Source: Latilactobacillus fuchuensis DSM 14340 = JCM 11249
GTDB taxonomy: Bacteria > Bacillota > Bacilli > Lactobacillales > Lactobacillaceae
DNA length: 64,000 nucleotides
Assembly (NCBI RefSeq): GCF_000615805.1
Contig: NZ_BAMJ01000004.1
Location: 17,410-81,409, forward strand
Direction: 5' to 3'
Position 1 is the first letter of the stretch; every line of letters starts with the position of its first letter. The position numbers and the translations under genes are program-made. Positions 9,736 through 19,498 of this stretch are shown here, piece after piece. The notes under the pieces are model-generated. The model had not been told where the DNA came from, searched no databases, and saw only the letters and a program-made list of their open reading frames with translations.

Positions 9736-11063
9736 GTGTTTAAAAAAATAATCCAGTATCTCATGGTTGGTCTGTTAGTCGGTGTGCCAGCCAGTCTTGC
9801 AATGCAACCAGCGGTTAGTCAGGCAGCAACTGCAACGACGACCCCGGCGACATTACCAACCGCCCCTAAGATTGATGCGAGCGCCGCGATTGCCGTCGAT
9901 GCTAAATCGGGCCAAGTTTTGTTTGAACAAAATGCAGACCAAGCTTTGCCAATTGCGTCGATGACTAAAATGATTACAGCCTATATTGTGCTGACCCAGA
10001 TCAAGCAGGGTAAATTGAAATGGGAACAGACGATTAAACCCGATACCACGATTTACAAGTTGAGCCAAGACAAAGATTTAACCAATGTGCCATTGCAAGC
10101 TGAGGGGCAATATACTGTCCGCGAGTTATACCAAGCGATGCTGATTGCGTCGGCTAATGATGCCGCGATGATGTTGGCCAATGCGGTTGCCGGTTCGCAA
10201 AAGACTTCGTCGATTTGATGCGGCAACAGGTTAGTCAATGGGGCATTCAAGATGCTAAGTTATATTCCGTTTCAGGGTTAAACAACGAATATTTGACGGG
10301 TGCCATGTATCCGGGTAGTGCGAAAGATGCCGAAAATGAAATGAGTGCGGTCGATATGGCGATTGTGGCTCAGAAGTTATTAACTGATTTTCCCGACGTG
10401 TTGACGACGACCAAGCAAGCAACCTTCACGTTTGGCTCTAAAACCAGTGATGAAACCAAATTTACGACGTTTAATTTAATGTTACCCGGTCAAAAGAATG
10501 CGTCGACCGATTATATCGTCGATGGGTTGAAAACCGGCACAACTGATAAAGCGGGCGACTGTTTTACGGGAACGGCGACGAAAGAGGGTCAACGAATTAT
10601 CACGGTGGTCTTGCACGCTAACGGGAGTGATACCGGGCGTCGATTTATCGAAACGGGTAAATTGATGACTGACGTTTTTGATAATTGGGCACCACAGACG
10701 TTGGTGAAACCGCAAGCCAGTATTGCGGGGTATGAAAAAGCCACCGTTAAATACGGCCGGCAAGCGACGGTACCATTAGTGGCCAATCAAGCGATAATGC
10801 TCTGGTTGCCGAAAGGTGCGACGAGCAAGAACGTTGATTGGCAATACCAAGCCGTTAAAGGTGGTACCAAGCGTCAAGTCCAAGCACCGATTAAAAAGGG
10901 CACCACAGTTGGTCAAGTTAGTCCACAAATTGCTGGGACGACAACGCGCTTCTTAAAAACGCAACCCACTTATTCATTAAAGACTCAAAAAACTGACCCG
11001 AAGGCCAATGTTTTTGTCTTAATTGGGATTGGGGTTAAAGAGTTTTTTACTGATTTATTTTAA
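9736..11063 (+). CDS. dacA: D-alanyl-D-alanine carboxypeptidase, PBP5 type (frame broken near 10203)
   Basis: Trims the terminal D-Ala of peptidoglycan stem peptides outside the cell. It starts at GTG 9736 after CAGGAGT. A signal peptide spans about residues 1-31 (cut near SQAAT). The first frame has SMTK (Ser75, Lys78) and SAN; the second has KTGTTDKAG, completing the penicillin-binding active site, and ends in an amphipathic C-terminal anchor. Frame one ends GSQKTSSI at 10218. Adding one G at 10203 restores GSQKDFVDLMRQQV and a protein of about 442 residues. Domain order is otherwise intact, so I read this as one gene with a sequencing deletion. It lies in the VanRS-like operon. Confidence 0.88.
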
Positions 11064-11073
11064 TTAGAAACCA

Positions 11074-11113
11074 GACGCGTCATCAGCCTAATTGAAGGTT
11101 GACGGCGCGTTTT
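11074..11113 (+). terminator. Probable terminator after dacA
   Basis: Imperfect stem ACGCGTCATCAGCCT pairing with AAGGTTGACGGCGCGT, ending in TTTT. Confidence 0.55.
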
Positions 11114-11183
11114 AATTTGGCCGAAAAATGGCTGATTATGCTATACTTAATTCAATTCACAGTGATTCACTAGGAGGATTCAG

Positions 11184-12728
11184 ATGGCATTAACACTCGA
11201 TGCATGTATATTACTTTTGAAAGAACATCATTTATTAAAAAGCGTGGCTTTAAATGATCCAGCCACTTTAAATATGACCGCAATTGCGTATGACTCCAGA
11301 AAAGTAACGGAAGAGACCTTGTTTTTCTGCAAGGGCAATTTCCGACCCGTATTTTTAACCAATGCTAAGGCACAAGGGGCGGTCACGTACGTCGCCGAAC
11401 AACCGATTCCCGAAGGTAATGGTATGAACGCATTGATTGTTACCAATGTTCAAAAGGCGATGGCAATCCTATCGGCAGCCTTTTATGATTATCCGCAAGA
11501 TGATTTGTTCATTATTGCCTATACCGGTACGAAAGGAAAAACGACGGCGGCCTATTTCACGCAAGCTATTTTGCAAGAAGCCACGACCCAAAAGACGGCT
11601 TTATTCTCAACGATTGATCGCGTATTAGGTCCTAAGCCGGAACAACGGTTTAAATCGGATTTAACCACGCCGGAAAGTTTGGATTTATTCCACGATATGC
11701 GCGAAGCCGTTGAAAATGGGATGACGCATTTGGTCATGGAAGTGTCATCGCAAGCGTACAAGAAAAATCGCGTGTATGGTTTAACTTACGATGTGGGCTT
11801 CTTCTTAAACATTTCACCAGATCACGTTGGTCCGAACGAACATCCGGATTTTGCCGATTATTTACACTGTAAATTACAGTTATTAGTCAATTCACGGCTT
11901 TGTGTGATCAATGCGCAAACGCAGAACTTCGCCGATGTTTATGCGGCTGCGCAAGCCACCACGAATCCGACAGACATTTATCTATTTGCGGAAACCGCTT
12001 ATCAGGCGACCGAAGCCGTTGAAATTGATTTTCGGTTTGAAAATTTAGAAATGAGTTTGGCCGATAGCCGGTTTAAGGTCACAGCCGTTTCGAATCAAGC
12101 TAACGCGTTAGGTGTGGCGGGAGATTATCAATTGCGATTGATTGGTGATTTTAATGAAAGTAACGCCACAGCGGCCATTATCGGATCCGCGCTAGCGGGC
12201 GCTGATTTAAAACAAGCACAACAAGGGATTCGTCAATTACAAATTCCCGGCCGGATGGAGACCTTAGCGGTACCTAACCACGGTCAAGTCTATGTCGATT
12301 ACGCGCATAATTACGCCAGTATGAAGGCGCTATTGAGCTTTTTACAAAAAGAATATCACAATTCTAAGTTGATTGTGGTTGTCGGGAGTCCCGGGGATAA
12401 AGGCGTTTCACGTCGGGCCGGCTTTGCCCAAGTCCTCAATGAATATGCAAATCAGGCCATCTTAACGACCGATGATCCCGGGTATGAAGATCCGGCCGCG
12501 ATTGCCGCCGAGATTCGGGCTGGAATTGATGAAACGAAAGTCCAAACAACGGTCGAACTCGATCGGGCGGCTGCGATTGAACAAGCGATTGAAACGAGTC
12601 ACCCCGGTGAAATCGTGGTATTAGCCGCTAAAGGTGCGGATGCTTATCAAAAAGTGCGCGGGGTGGATACGCCGTATGCGACGGATATGGTGATTGCCAA
12701 ACAAGTCGCGGACCGTCTTAAAAAATAG
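11184..12728 (+). CDS. murE: UDP-MurNAc-tripeptide synthetase, L-lysine-adding type
   Basis: Mur ligase that adds the third residue of the stem peptide in the cytoplasm. 514 residues in three domains: UDP-binding N-terminus, central ATPase with P-loop YTGTKGKTTAAY, and C-terminal domain. The residue-specificity site, DNPR in diaminopimelate-adding enzymes, is DDPGYEDP here, which argues for lysine. This matches the D-aspartate ligase at 1.2 kb, since D-Asp is attached to a lysine side chain. The start ATG follows TAGGAGG. The gene is complete and monocistronic. Confidence 0.92.
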   Translation: MALTLDACILLLKEHHLLKSVALNDPATLNMTAIAYDSRKVTEETLFFCKGNFRPVFLTNAKAQGAVTYVAEQPIPEGNGMNALIVTNVQKAMAILSAAFYDYPQDDLFIIAYTGTKGKTTAAYFTQAILQEATTQKTALFSTIDRVLGPKPEQRFKSDLTTPESLDLFHDMREAVENGMTHLVMEVSSQAYKKNRVYGLTYDVGFFLNISPDHVGPNEHPDFADYLHCKLQLLVNSRLCVINAQTQNFADVYAAAQATTNPTDIYLFAETAYQATEAVEIDFRFENLEMSLADSRFKVTAVSNQANALGVAGDYQLRLIGDFNESNATAAIIGSALAGADLKQAQQGIRQLQIPGRMETLAVPNHGQVYVDYAHNYASMKALLSFLQKEYHNSKLIVVVGSPGDKGVSRRAGFAQVLNEYANQAILTTDDPGYEDPAAIAAEIRAGIDETKVQTTVELDRAAAIEQAIETSHPGEIVVLAAKGADAYQKVRGVDTPYATDMVIAKQVADRLKK

Positions 12729-12846
12729 GTCAATTAATTCTTAGTGAACAATTTTAAAGAATTCGTAAATCTAGGTAAACTAACTTGCACTATACTGCAA
12801 CTATCCTTAAAATAAAGGTGTAGTAAACGGTTGCGAAGGAGGAGTT

Positions 12847-13458
12847 ATGATGAAAAGAGTAGCAGTGCTTGGGACGGTTTTAATGACCGGATTAATATTG
12901 GGGGCTTGCGGTCAACAAACGACTAGTCAGTCAACTGATAATACTGATCAAAGTTCGGTATCAGTTAGTTTAAAAAAGCGCGAAAGTCGTGTGGCTAAAC
13001 GTGAAAAACAGGTTTCAAAAGCCTCTAGTCGTTTAGCTGCTAGTCAAAGTCAGTCGGATGCAACGACTGAATCGACGACTTCATCAGCCACGAGTGAACA
13101 ATCAAGTGTGGCTACTACAACGAGTTCAGCGACGGCCACTAATAGCAGTACTGCGGCAACTAGCCAAACACCGACAACCAGTCAATCAACTTCAAAAACG
13201 ACTAGTACAAGTGGTACTCAAAATACAAATCCAACAACGCCAACCCAACCGACGACAATCGATGGCAATCAAGCGATTAAATTAGTCGTTCAACAAGCGG
13301 GGCAAAAGTTTGGGCAATCTGCCTCTTATTTGAATAACGGGTTGATTACACGTGAGGGGCAACAAGGCTATTTAATCAATATTTATGCGCCTAACGAAGA
13401 TGCACCAAGAGCGGGATACTTTGTGACTCAAACGGGTCAAGTTGAACAAATCTGGTAA
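12847..13458 (+). CDS. Ser/Thr-rich lipoprotein
   Basis: About 203 residues. The lipoprotein signal ends in lipobox LGAC (Cys about residue 21). A short charged coiled-coil stretch follows (about 42-68, KKRESRVAKREKQVSKASS). Next come about 70 residues of low-complexity Ser/Thr/Gln linker, probably spanning the wall. A small C-terminal domain (about 137-203) begins IDGNQAIKLVVQQAGQ. The C-terminal part loosely resembles PepSY-like small domains, but I cannot assign it. A strong GAAGGAGGAG ribosome site precedes the start. It has its own terminator. Function unknown. Confidence 0.75.
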   Translation: MMKRVAVLGTVLMTGLILGACGQQTTSQSTDNTDQSSVSVSLKKRESRVAKREKQVSKASSRLAASQSQSDATTESTTSSATSEQSSVATTTSSATATNSSTAATSQTPTTSQSTSKTTSTSGTQNTNPTTPTQPTTIDGNQAIKLVVQQAGQKFGQSASYLNNGLITREGQQGYLINIYAPNEDAPRAGYFVTQTGQVEQIW

Positions 13459-13465
13459 TCATGAG

Positions 13466-13508
13466 ACAACAAAAAAGTCGAGAATTAATTTCTCGGCTTT
13501 TTTGTTGT
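13466..13508 (+). terminator. Terminator after the lipoprotein gene
   Basis: Long near-perfect inverted repeat ACAACAAAAAAGTCGAGAA with its complement and a 4-5 base loop. The A-run/T-run symmetry makes it usable in both directions. Confidence 0.85.
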
Positions 13509-13529
13509 CTACCTATTTTCAGAAAACAA

Positions 13530-13587
13530 TTGACAAAATAAAGGAGTCGTGTAAACTTATCTAAGTAAAACGTAACTGTTACTATTT
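13530..13587 (+). promoter_or_regulatory. Zinc-uptake promoter with Zur-type operator
   Basis: TTGACA at 13530-13535, 16-base spacer, TAAACT at 13552-13557. At 13567-13587 lies a 21-bp imperfect palindrome with core CGTAACTGTTAC. It matches about 16 of 20 specified bases of the Bacillus Zur box (AAATCGTAAT-N-ATTACGATTT). It lies just after the -10 element, where a bound repressor would block transcription. I infer control by Zur and zinc. Confidence 0.72.
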
Positions 13588-13604
13588 GAGAAATGGAGTA
13601 TTTT

Positions 13605-14489
13605 ATGCATAAGAAACGTTTTGGGAGTTTGGCGTTAATCAGCGCTTTAGTTTTTTTAATGGTCGGTTGCGGTCAGTCTAAAAAAAACAATGATCAGATC
13701 CAAGTGGTCTCATCGTTGGACTTTTATGGTGAAGCGGCCGAAGCGGTATTAGGCCGATACGGTCAAGTGACGTCGATTATTAATAGCCCCAGTCTAGACC
13801 CACATTCGTACGAACCAACAACTAAGGATGCCAAAGCGGTCGCGCAAGCGGACGTCGTGATCGAAAATGGCTTAGGGTATGATCAATGGTTAGCTAAAGT
13901 GGTCGCTGGTTCGAATTCTAAAACGCAAAAAGTTATTCAGATTAACCAGTTAATGAACCGAACAGACGGTGCTAATGAACATTTATGGTACGATTTAAAA
14001 ACGATGCCAAAATTAACGCGCCAATTAATCAAACAATTTAGTCAAATCGATCCAACTCATAAAAAGGTTTATCAAAAAAATGGTCAAGACTATCTCGCAA
14101 AATTAACGCAATTACAAACGCAATTAGATGCTTTGAAAACCCAAGCCAAAGGTCAAAAAGTGGCAGTTAGTGAACCGGTTTTTAATTACGCCTTAACGGC
14201 AATGGGGTATCAAGTCGCCAATAGTCATTTTGCCAAGGCGATTGAAGATGGCACGGATCCATCACCCCAGGATATTGCGCAAATGCAAGCTTTGATTAAA
14301 AAACACCAGATTGCTTTTCTGGTGGTCAACAAGCAAGAAGAAAGTCCGGTTATTCAACAGATGCACAAACTGGCGAAACAAGAAAAAGTCCCCGTGGTCC
14401 AAGTAACCGAAACGTTACCGGCTAAACAGACCTACTTAACGTGGATGCAACAACAATTTAAAGCAGTTAGAAAGGCTCAAAATTCATAA
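13605..14489 (+). CDS. znuA: Zinc (or manganese) ABC transporter, substrate-binding lipoprotein
   Basis: 294 residues, cluster A-I metal-binding protein. The lipobox MVGC places it on the outer membrane face. Metal-ligand histidines are visible in DPHSYEPT, NEHLWYD and NSHFAKAIEDG; the final acidic ligand region is DGTDPSPQ. The long His-rich loop of some ZnuA proteins is absent. The ATG at 13605 is preferred because AATGGAG lies 6 bases ahead; an upstream in-frame ATG at 13593 overlaps that site. The gene leads an A-C-B operon behind a Zur-type operator, which favours zinc over manganese. Confidence 0.85.
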   Translation: MHKKRFGSLALISALVFLMVGCGQSKKNNDQIQVVSSLDFYGEAAEAVLGRYGQVTSIINSPSLDPHSYEPTTKDAKAVAQADVVIENGLGYDQWLAKVVAGSNSKTQKVIQINQLMNRTDGANEHLWYDLKTMPKLTRQLIKQFSQIDPTHKKVYQKNGQDYLAKLTQLQTQLDALKTQAKGQKVAVSEPVFNYALTAMGYQVANSHFAKAIEDGTDPSPQDIAQMQALIKKHQIAFLVVNKQEESPVIQQMHKLAKQEKVPVVQVTETLPAKQTYLTWMQQQFKAVRKAQNS

Positions 14490-15169
14490 TGACAGAATTA
14501 GTTAAAGCACAACAGCTAGGCATTACCTTTGGAAATCGTGCCGTTTTAAAAGATTTAAATTTTGAACTTGAACGTGGTAGTATGACCAGTTTAATTGGTC
14601 CCAACGGTGTCGGTAAGACAACACTGGTGCGCTTATTGATTGGCACGTTGCAACCGACAACGGGCCAATTATTATTTACACCAGAACGCCAGAATCTGCA
14701 TATCGGGTACGTGCCCCAGTTCCGGAATCTCGAGGCAGAATATCCGTTATCAATTCGGAGTTTTGTGGGGTTAAATCAATTGAAAAGTCATTTGCCTTGG
14801 CATACAAAGGACGAAAAACAAGCATTGAATCAAATATTGGATCAAACTCATTTAACTGATTTACAGAAAACTACATTAGGGAATGCTTCCGGTGGTGAGA
14901 AACAAAAAGCCTATCTAGCGCAGGCCTTAATTAGTAAACCCGATTTGTTGATTTTAGATGAATCGACCGCTAGTTTAGACATTGAGACCAAAGAAGAAGT
15001 GATGTCGCTAGTCGCTGAATTGAACGCGGAACAAGGGATTACCGTTATTTTTGTCACCCATGATTTAGAATTAGCACGGAAATACACTGATCAATACCTC
15101 TTATTGAAACGCGGTCAGTATGAAATGGGCCCCATTGCCGAATTAGATCCAAACTTAGAATTAGATTGA
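14489..15169 (+). CDS. znuC: Zinc ABC transporter, ATP-binding subunit
   Basis: 226 residues. Walker A is GPNGVGKTT, the signature motif is NASGGEKQK (a variant of LSGGQ), and Walker B is LLILDESTASLD with the switch histidine in FVTHDLELA. The start overlaps the stop of the binding-protein gene (shared A at 14489), so translation is coupled. It energises the permease encoded next. Complete; cytoplasmic face of the membrane. Confidence 0.88.
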   Translation: MTELVKAQQLGITFGNRAVLKDLNFELERGSMTSLIGPNGVGKTTLVRLLIGTLQPTTGQLLFTPERQNLHIGYVPQFRNLEAEYPLSIRSFVGLNQLKSHLPWHTKDEKQALNQILDQTHLTDLQKTTLGNASGGEKQKAYLAQALISKPDLLILDESTASLDIETKEEVMSLVAELNAEQGITVIFVTHDLELARKYTDQYLLLKRGQYEMGPIAELDPNLELD

Positions 15170-15185
15170 TGTGGAGGACGATTAA

Positions 15186-15980
15186 GTGTTAACTTTTGAT
15201 TTTATGCGGCATGCGTTTGTCGCCAGTACTTTTATAGCAATTACCTGTGGGTTGATTGGCGTTTTTGTGGTCGCTCGGAATATGTCTTTTCTCGCCCATA
15301 CATTAGCGGAAATCGGTTTTGCTGGCGCCTCATTTGGGGTTTTCTTAGGCATTGCACCATTAAACGGAATGTTATTATTCACGATGCTCAGTTCGGTGAC
15401 GATTGGCCAGATGAGTGCTAAAGAATCACGCCGTGAAGCATCAATCAGTGCGATTTCTAGTTTGTTCATCGGGCTAGGAATATTGTTCTTATCACTGTCG
15501 AATCAAAATGCCAGTTACGCGACTAATATTTTGTTCGGTTCGATTATTGGAATTAGTTTAGCCGACGTCTATCAGTTGATGGCGTTGTCGGCCGTGATTA
15601 TTGTTGGCATTCTGTTATTTTATCGCTATTTAGTTTTTGATTCATACGATCCAATTGGCGCGCAAGCCCAAGGATTGAAGACGAATTTAATTTCAATTTA
15701 TTTCTTAATCTTATTAGCGATTAGTGTCAGTATCGCCGCCCAAATTGTTGGTTCACTATTGGTCTTCATTTTAGTGACCTTGCCGGCTTTTATCGCGAAA
15801 TACCTGGCTAAGAGTGTGCCTGCGATGTTGGCTATTTCAGTCGGAGCTGCCTTATTAGGTGTCTGGTTAGGCTTGTGGTTAGGCTACATCACCAATTGGC
15901 CGGTCACTTTCTTCATTGCAACGATTGAATTTGGTTTCTATTTTCTGGCCTTGGTGTACCATCGACACGTCAGCAGATAA
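15186..15980 (+). CDS. znuB: Zinc ABC transporter, permease subunit
   Basis: 264 residues, ABC-3 family permease with about eight hydrophobic segments spread along its length. The start (GTG/TTG region at 15186, after GTGGAGG) fits the family opening LTFDFMRHAFVAS. It is the last gene of the znuACB-like operon. A structured repeat starts 6 bases after its stop and a bidirectional terminator follows at 16146. Confidence 0.88.
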   Translation: MLTFDFMRHAFVASTFIAITCGLIGVFVVARNMSFLAHTLAEIGFAGASFGVFLGIAPLNGMLLFTMLSSVTIGQMSAKESRREASISAISSLFIGLGILFLSLSNQNASYATNILFGSIIGISLADVYQLMALSAVIIVGILLFYRYLVFDSYDPIGAQAQGLKTNLISIYFLILLAISVSIAAQIVGSLLVFILVTLPAFIAKYLAKSVPAMLAISVGAALLGVWLGLWLGYITNWPVTFFIATIEFGFYFLALVYHRHVSR

Positions 15981-15985
15981 AAAAT

Positions 15986-16138
15986 GAGCGCTGACTGCAC
16001 ACGGGTATGCTCTGAGCATTAGCCTAGTTCCGTGAATAAAGTCCGGGTTGTGGACTTTGTTTGCGAAACGTAGCTAAGCGGAGGAGCTTGTGTGCAGAAG
16101 CGTGTTTTAACGACAGAACGCTGATTCAGCCGAACTTC
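15986..16138 (+). repeat. Structured intergenic repeat, copy A
   Basis: Starts GAGCGCTGAC just after the znuB stop. Outer stem GCGCT/AGCGT, then CTGCACAC (15995-16002) with GTGTGCAG (16090-16097). The family mark GAGCATTAGCC pairs by TTAGC/GCTAA with TAGCTAAGCGGAGGAG. The apical hairpin is AAAGTCC/GGACTTT (16038-16044, 16052-16058). It ends GAAGCGTGTT and is followed at about 16116 by the head of another unit, GAACGCTGATTCAGCCG. The same layout recurs at 63.4 kb and at 1-148. Confidence 0.75.
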
Positions 16139-16145
16139 AAACCAA

Positions 16146-16183
16146 AAAAGGGCCTCAGACAATGACTGTCTGAGGCTCTTTTC
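16146..16183. terminator. Bidirectional terminator between znuB and pepF
   Basis: Perfect 10-bp stem GCCTCAGACA / TGTCTGAGGC (16152-16161, 16167-16176), 5-base loop, with AAAAAA before and CTTTT after. Confidence 0.88.
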
Positions 16184-16186
16184 AAG

Positions 16187-17991
16187 TTAATCAACGAGTG
16201 TCGTTAATAATTTTTCTAGTTGGTTTAGCCGTTGTTCGAAAACGGCAAAGGCCCGATTAAGGTAATCAGCATTGGTCATGTCGACGCCGGCTTTTTGCAT
16301 AATCGCAATTGGATAGTCAGAGCTACCGGCTTTTAAATAGGTCAGGTAACGATCCAAAGCCCCGTCTTCTTGATTGATAATACCGCTGGCCAAAGTAGTC
16401 GCTGCGGCAAAACCAGTCGCATATTGATAAACGTAATAGTTCATGTAGAAATGGGGAATGCGCGTCCATTCTAAAGCAATTTCGGGATCACGGGCGACTG
16501 ATGGTCCGTAATAGAGGGCATTTAAATTGGCATAATAATCAGACATGAAGCTAGCGGTCAGTGGTTTACCAGCGGCTGCTGATTCATGGATGAAATATTC
16601 GAATTCAGCAAATTGGGTCTGACGGAAGATAGTCCCTTTGAAACCGTCAAGGTAGTAGTTCAGCAAGTAAGCTTGGACCTTGGGGTCGGTTTGGGTTTTT
16701 AAAAGATAGTCCGTTAGCAAATTTTCGTTGGTCGTCGACGCAATTTCGGCGACGAAAATCGGATAATCGCCGTAGATGTAAGGTTGGTTTTGACGGGTCA
16801 ACGCACTGTGCACGCTATGGCCGGTTTCATGAACCAGTGTGTAAAGATTGTTGAGGTCATCTTGCCAGTTTAATAGGATAAAGGGTTTCGTATCGTAGGC
16901 GCCACCGGAATAAGCGCCACTGCGTTTACCTAAATTTTCAACGACGTCAATTTGGCGCGTGGTGAAAATTTCTTTGACGATTGTTTGGTAATCAGGCCCC
17001 AGGATTTTAAGCGCTTCGAGAGCGGTCGCTTGTGCCTGTTCGTAAGTATAGGTTAAAGCGGGTTTGCCCAATAACGGGTATATAAATCATACATGTGTAA
17101 TTCGGGCAATTTCAGCATCTTTTGGCGTAATTGAATATAGCGGTGTAACAAGGGCAAGTGACGATTAACTTCGGTGACCAACGTCGTATAAACTGTTTCG
17201 GGAATGGCTTTTGGTGCGAGCGCTGCTTGGCGTGCATTATCATAATGGTGGACTTGCGCTAAATAATTATGGCCTTTGATTTCGGCCGCTAAAGTGCTGG
17301 CGAAGGTATTTTTAAATTGACCATACGTTTGATATAACGCGGTAAAGGCTTCTTGACGGACGGCTTGGTTAGTGGATTGTAATAATTGACTATAAACGCC
17401 GTTGGTCAGTTGAATGGGTTGACCAGCATCGTCAGTGACGGATGGAAATTGTAAATCGGAATTATCGAGGACACTGAACGTTTGGCTCGCAGCACCTAAA
17501 ATATCGCCAGCAGCGGCAATTAAGGCCTCTTCCTGGCCGGATAAGACGTGAGCACGACTAGCAGTAATCGTATCGATGAAATGGCAATACGGGGTTAATA
17601 CGGACTCATGTGCCAACCAGTCGGTTAATTGGGTTTCCGGAATTGCTAAGATAGCGGGTTCCAAAAAAGCAGTTGTCGCTGAGACTTCAGCCGCAAGCGC
17701 ATCAACCTGTGCTTGATAACCTTGATAATGATTATTAGTTGTATCTTGATCGTTTTTTAGACTGGCATAGACGTAAACCGTTTCTAGTTGACGGAACAAA
17801 GCCAGAACGGTCTCGATAGTGGTTTGTAGTTGTAGCGCCGTATCAAAAGTCACGGGCTGGATGGTAGCCATCGCTGTTTTAAGCGCGGATAAGGCATGTT
17901 CAAAGGCCTGGTCATCTTTAAAAATCGTGCTGAGATCCCAAGTGAGTTCAGTTAGGACGTTTTCACGAATGGGTTGTTGATTAGTCGTCAT
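16187..17991 (-). CDS. pepF: Oligoendopeptidase F (frame broken near 17077)
   Basis: M3-family zinc metallopeptidase that cuts oligopeptides of about 7-17 residues in the cytoplasm. The N-terminal frame (to 17053) ends MYDLYTRYWANPL; the C-terminal frame continues MGKPALTYTYEQAQ. One more C in the CCC run of the coding strand (GGG at 17076-17078) gives MYDLYTPLLGKPALTY and a single protein of about 601 residues, the normal length. The zinc site HETGHSVH lies in the second half, with the downstream glutamate region kept. The start at 17991 (MTTNQQ) follows GGAGG; a start at 18006 would lie on that site. It converges on the zinc operon. Confidence 0.88.
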
Positions 17992-18106
17992 TAATAAAGC
18001 CTCCATAGATTACAAGATTTCTCTGTATTTTAACATAATCGGGTTAAATTGACTGATATCAGTGATTTGTTAATTATTAAAATTGTGTAACTTTTTCTGA
18101 AACTGA

Positions 18107-18134
18107 TTGTTTGATAACATAATTCGGCTATAAT
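18107..18134 (+). promoter_or_regulatory. Probable promoter of the LCP gene
   Basis: TTGTTT at 18107-18112, 16-base spacer, TATAAT at 18129-18134; start codon 49 bases downstream. Confidence 0.5.
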
Positions 18135-18182
18135 ACAAATAGCACAACATAAAGAATGGTCCACTATAGAAAGGAACCACTT

Positions 18183-19376
18183 ATGCAGAATTCTAATTAT
18201 TTTGGCTCGCGAGAAGATAAATATAAAAAAAATAAAAAACACCGTAAACTGAAGGTCTTCATTCTGATTCTAGTTTTGTTGATTGGCGGCGGTGGTGCGT
18301 ATGCCATGCGAATTAGCGGTCAGATTAAATCGGCCGCTAATAAAATTTATAAACCAGCTGATGGCAAATCGGTCTCGACATCCATTAAAAATAAAAAAGC
18401 TTTTTCAATTTTATTGTTAGGGGTTGATACGGGCGCTGATGGCCGGGTCGATAAGGGAAATTCCGATACGATGATTGTTGCCACCGTTAATCCGAAGAAA
18501 AACCAGGTGAAGTTGGTTAGTATTCCGCGGGATACACTCGCTCAATTACAAGGGGCCGAAAGTTTCAATATGCAAAAAATCAACGCGGCGTATAATGTTG
18601 GTGGTTCTAAAATGGCCATGTCGACGGTTGAGAAGATGTTTGATATCCCAATTGATTATTATGTGACGGTCAACATGGGCGCATTGTCTAAAATTGTGAC
18701 GGCGATTGGCGGCGTTGATGTTGATGTGCCATTCGATTTTGCTTGGAATGGGAGTAGTTTCACGAAAGGCAAGATGCATCTGAATGGACAACAGGCATTA
18801 GATTATTCACGGATGCGTTATGACGATCCAGAGGGTGATTACGGACGTCAAAAACGACAACGACAAGTGATTACGTCGATGATTAAATCAGCCGTTTCGT
18901 TTAAATCGTTAACGAATTTTGAATCAATTTTAAATACGTTAGAAGATAGTGTTGCAACTAACTTGAGTTTTGATGATATGGTTTCCATTCAAGCTAATTA
19001 TCGGAATGCGGCTAAATCGATTAAATCAGATTATTTAAAGGGTCGGGATGCTACGGTTGAGGGTTCTTCTTATCAAATCCCAACCAATGATGAAATTCAA
19101 CGGGTGTCAGACGTTTTACGGACGGCGTTGGGCTTGAAGACCACGACAATTGATAATGCTGAAACCAAACAAAATGATCTCAATACGAATTTTACCGGTT
19201 TAGAATATCAACAAGATTTTACGGTTTACTCTGAGAGTGTGATGAATGGCGGCACAAGTACTGATACAACAACGAATGATACGAGTACTGATACAACCTA
19301 TTCAGATCAGTCATCAACGACAGGTAATACTTGGTCAACGCAAGAATCGACTAGTCAATGGAATAACGGTTATTAA
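18183..19376 (+). CDS. LytR-CpsA-Psr (LCP) family protein
   Basis: 397 residues. LCP enzymes transfer lipid-linked wall polymers such as teichoic acid or polysaccharide to peptidoglycan on the outer membrane face. The N-terminus is basic (KYKKNKKHRKLK), followed by one transmembrane helix (about 26-43). The LCP domain (about 75-235) shows the binding-site pattern LLLGVDTG, SDTMIVATVNP, SIPRDTLAQL and LDYSRMRYDDPEGDYGRQKRQ. The C-terminal tail is Ser/Thr-rich. The ATG at 18183 follows AAAGGAA; an upstream start at 18156 lacks a site. Which polymer is attached is not known. Confidence 0.92.
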   Translation: MQNSNYFGSREDKYKKNKKHRKLKVFILILVLLIGGGGAYAMRISGQIKSAANKIYKPADGKSVSTSIKNKKAFSILLLGVDTGADGRVDKGNSDTMIVATVNPKKNQVKLVSIPRDTLAQLQGAESFNMQKINAAYNVGGSKMAMSTVEKMFDIPIDYYVTVNMGALSKIVTAIGGVDVDVPFDFAWNGSSFTKGKMHLNGQQALDYSRMRYDDPEGDYGRQKRQRQVITSMIKSAVSFKSLTNFESILNTLEDSVATNLSFDDMVSIQANYRNAAKSIKSDYLKGRDATVEGSSYQIPTNDEIQRVSDVLRTALGLKTTTIDNAETKQNDLNTNFTGLEYQQDFTVYSESVMNGGTSTDTTTNDTSTDTTYSDQSSTTGNTWSTQESTSQWNNGY

Positions 19377-19382
19377 TCAAAA

Positions 19383-19411
19383 AAAGGCCTTGAAATTTAG
19401 GGCCTTTTTTT
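19383..19411 (+). terminator. Terminator after the LCP gene
   Basis: AAAGGCC... pairing with GGGCCTTT followed by T's. Confidence 0.75.
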
Positions 19412-19498
19412 AATTCCTTAGTTTACATTTAAAAGCGAGCAAGGTATCATTTAAAAGGGCCTTTTTGTGCTCAAAAAATAGATGGGATGTGACGTAGC

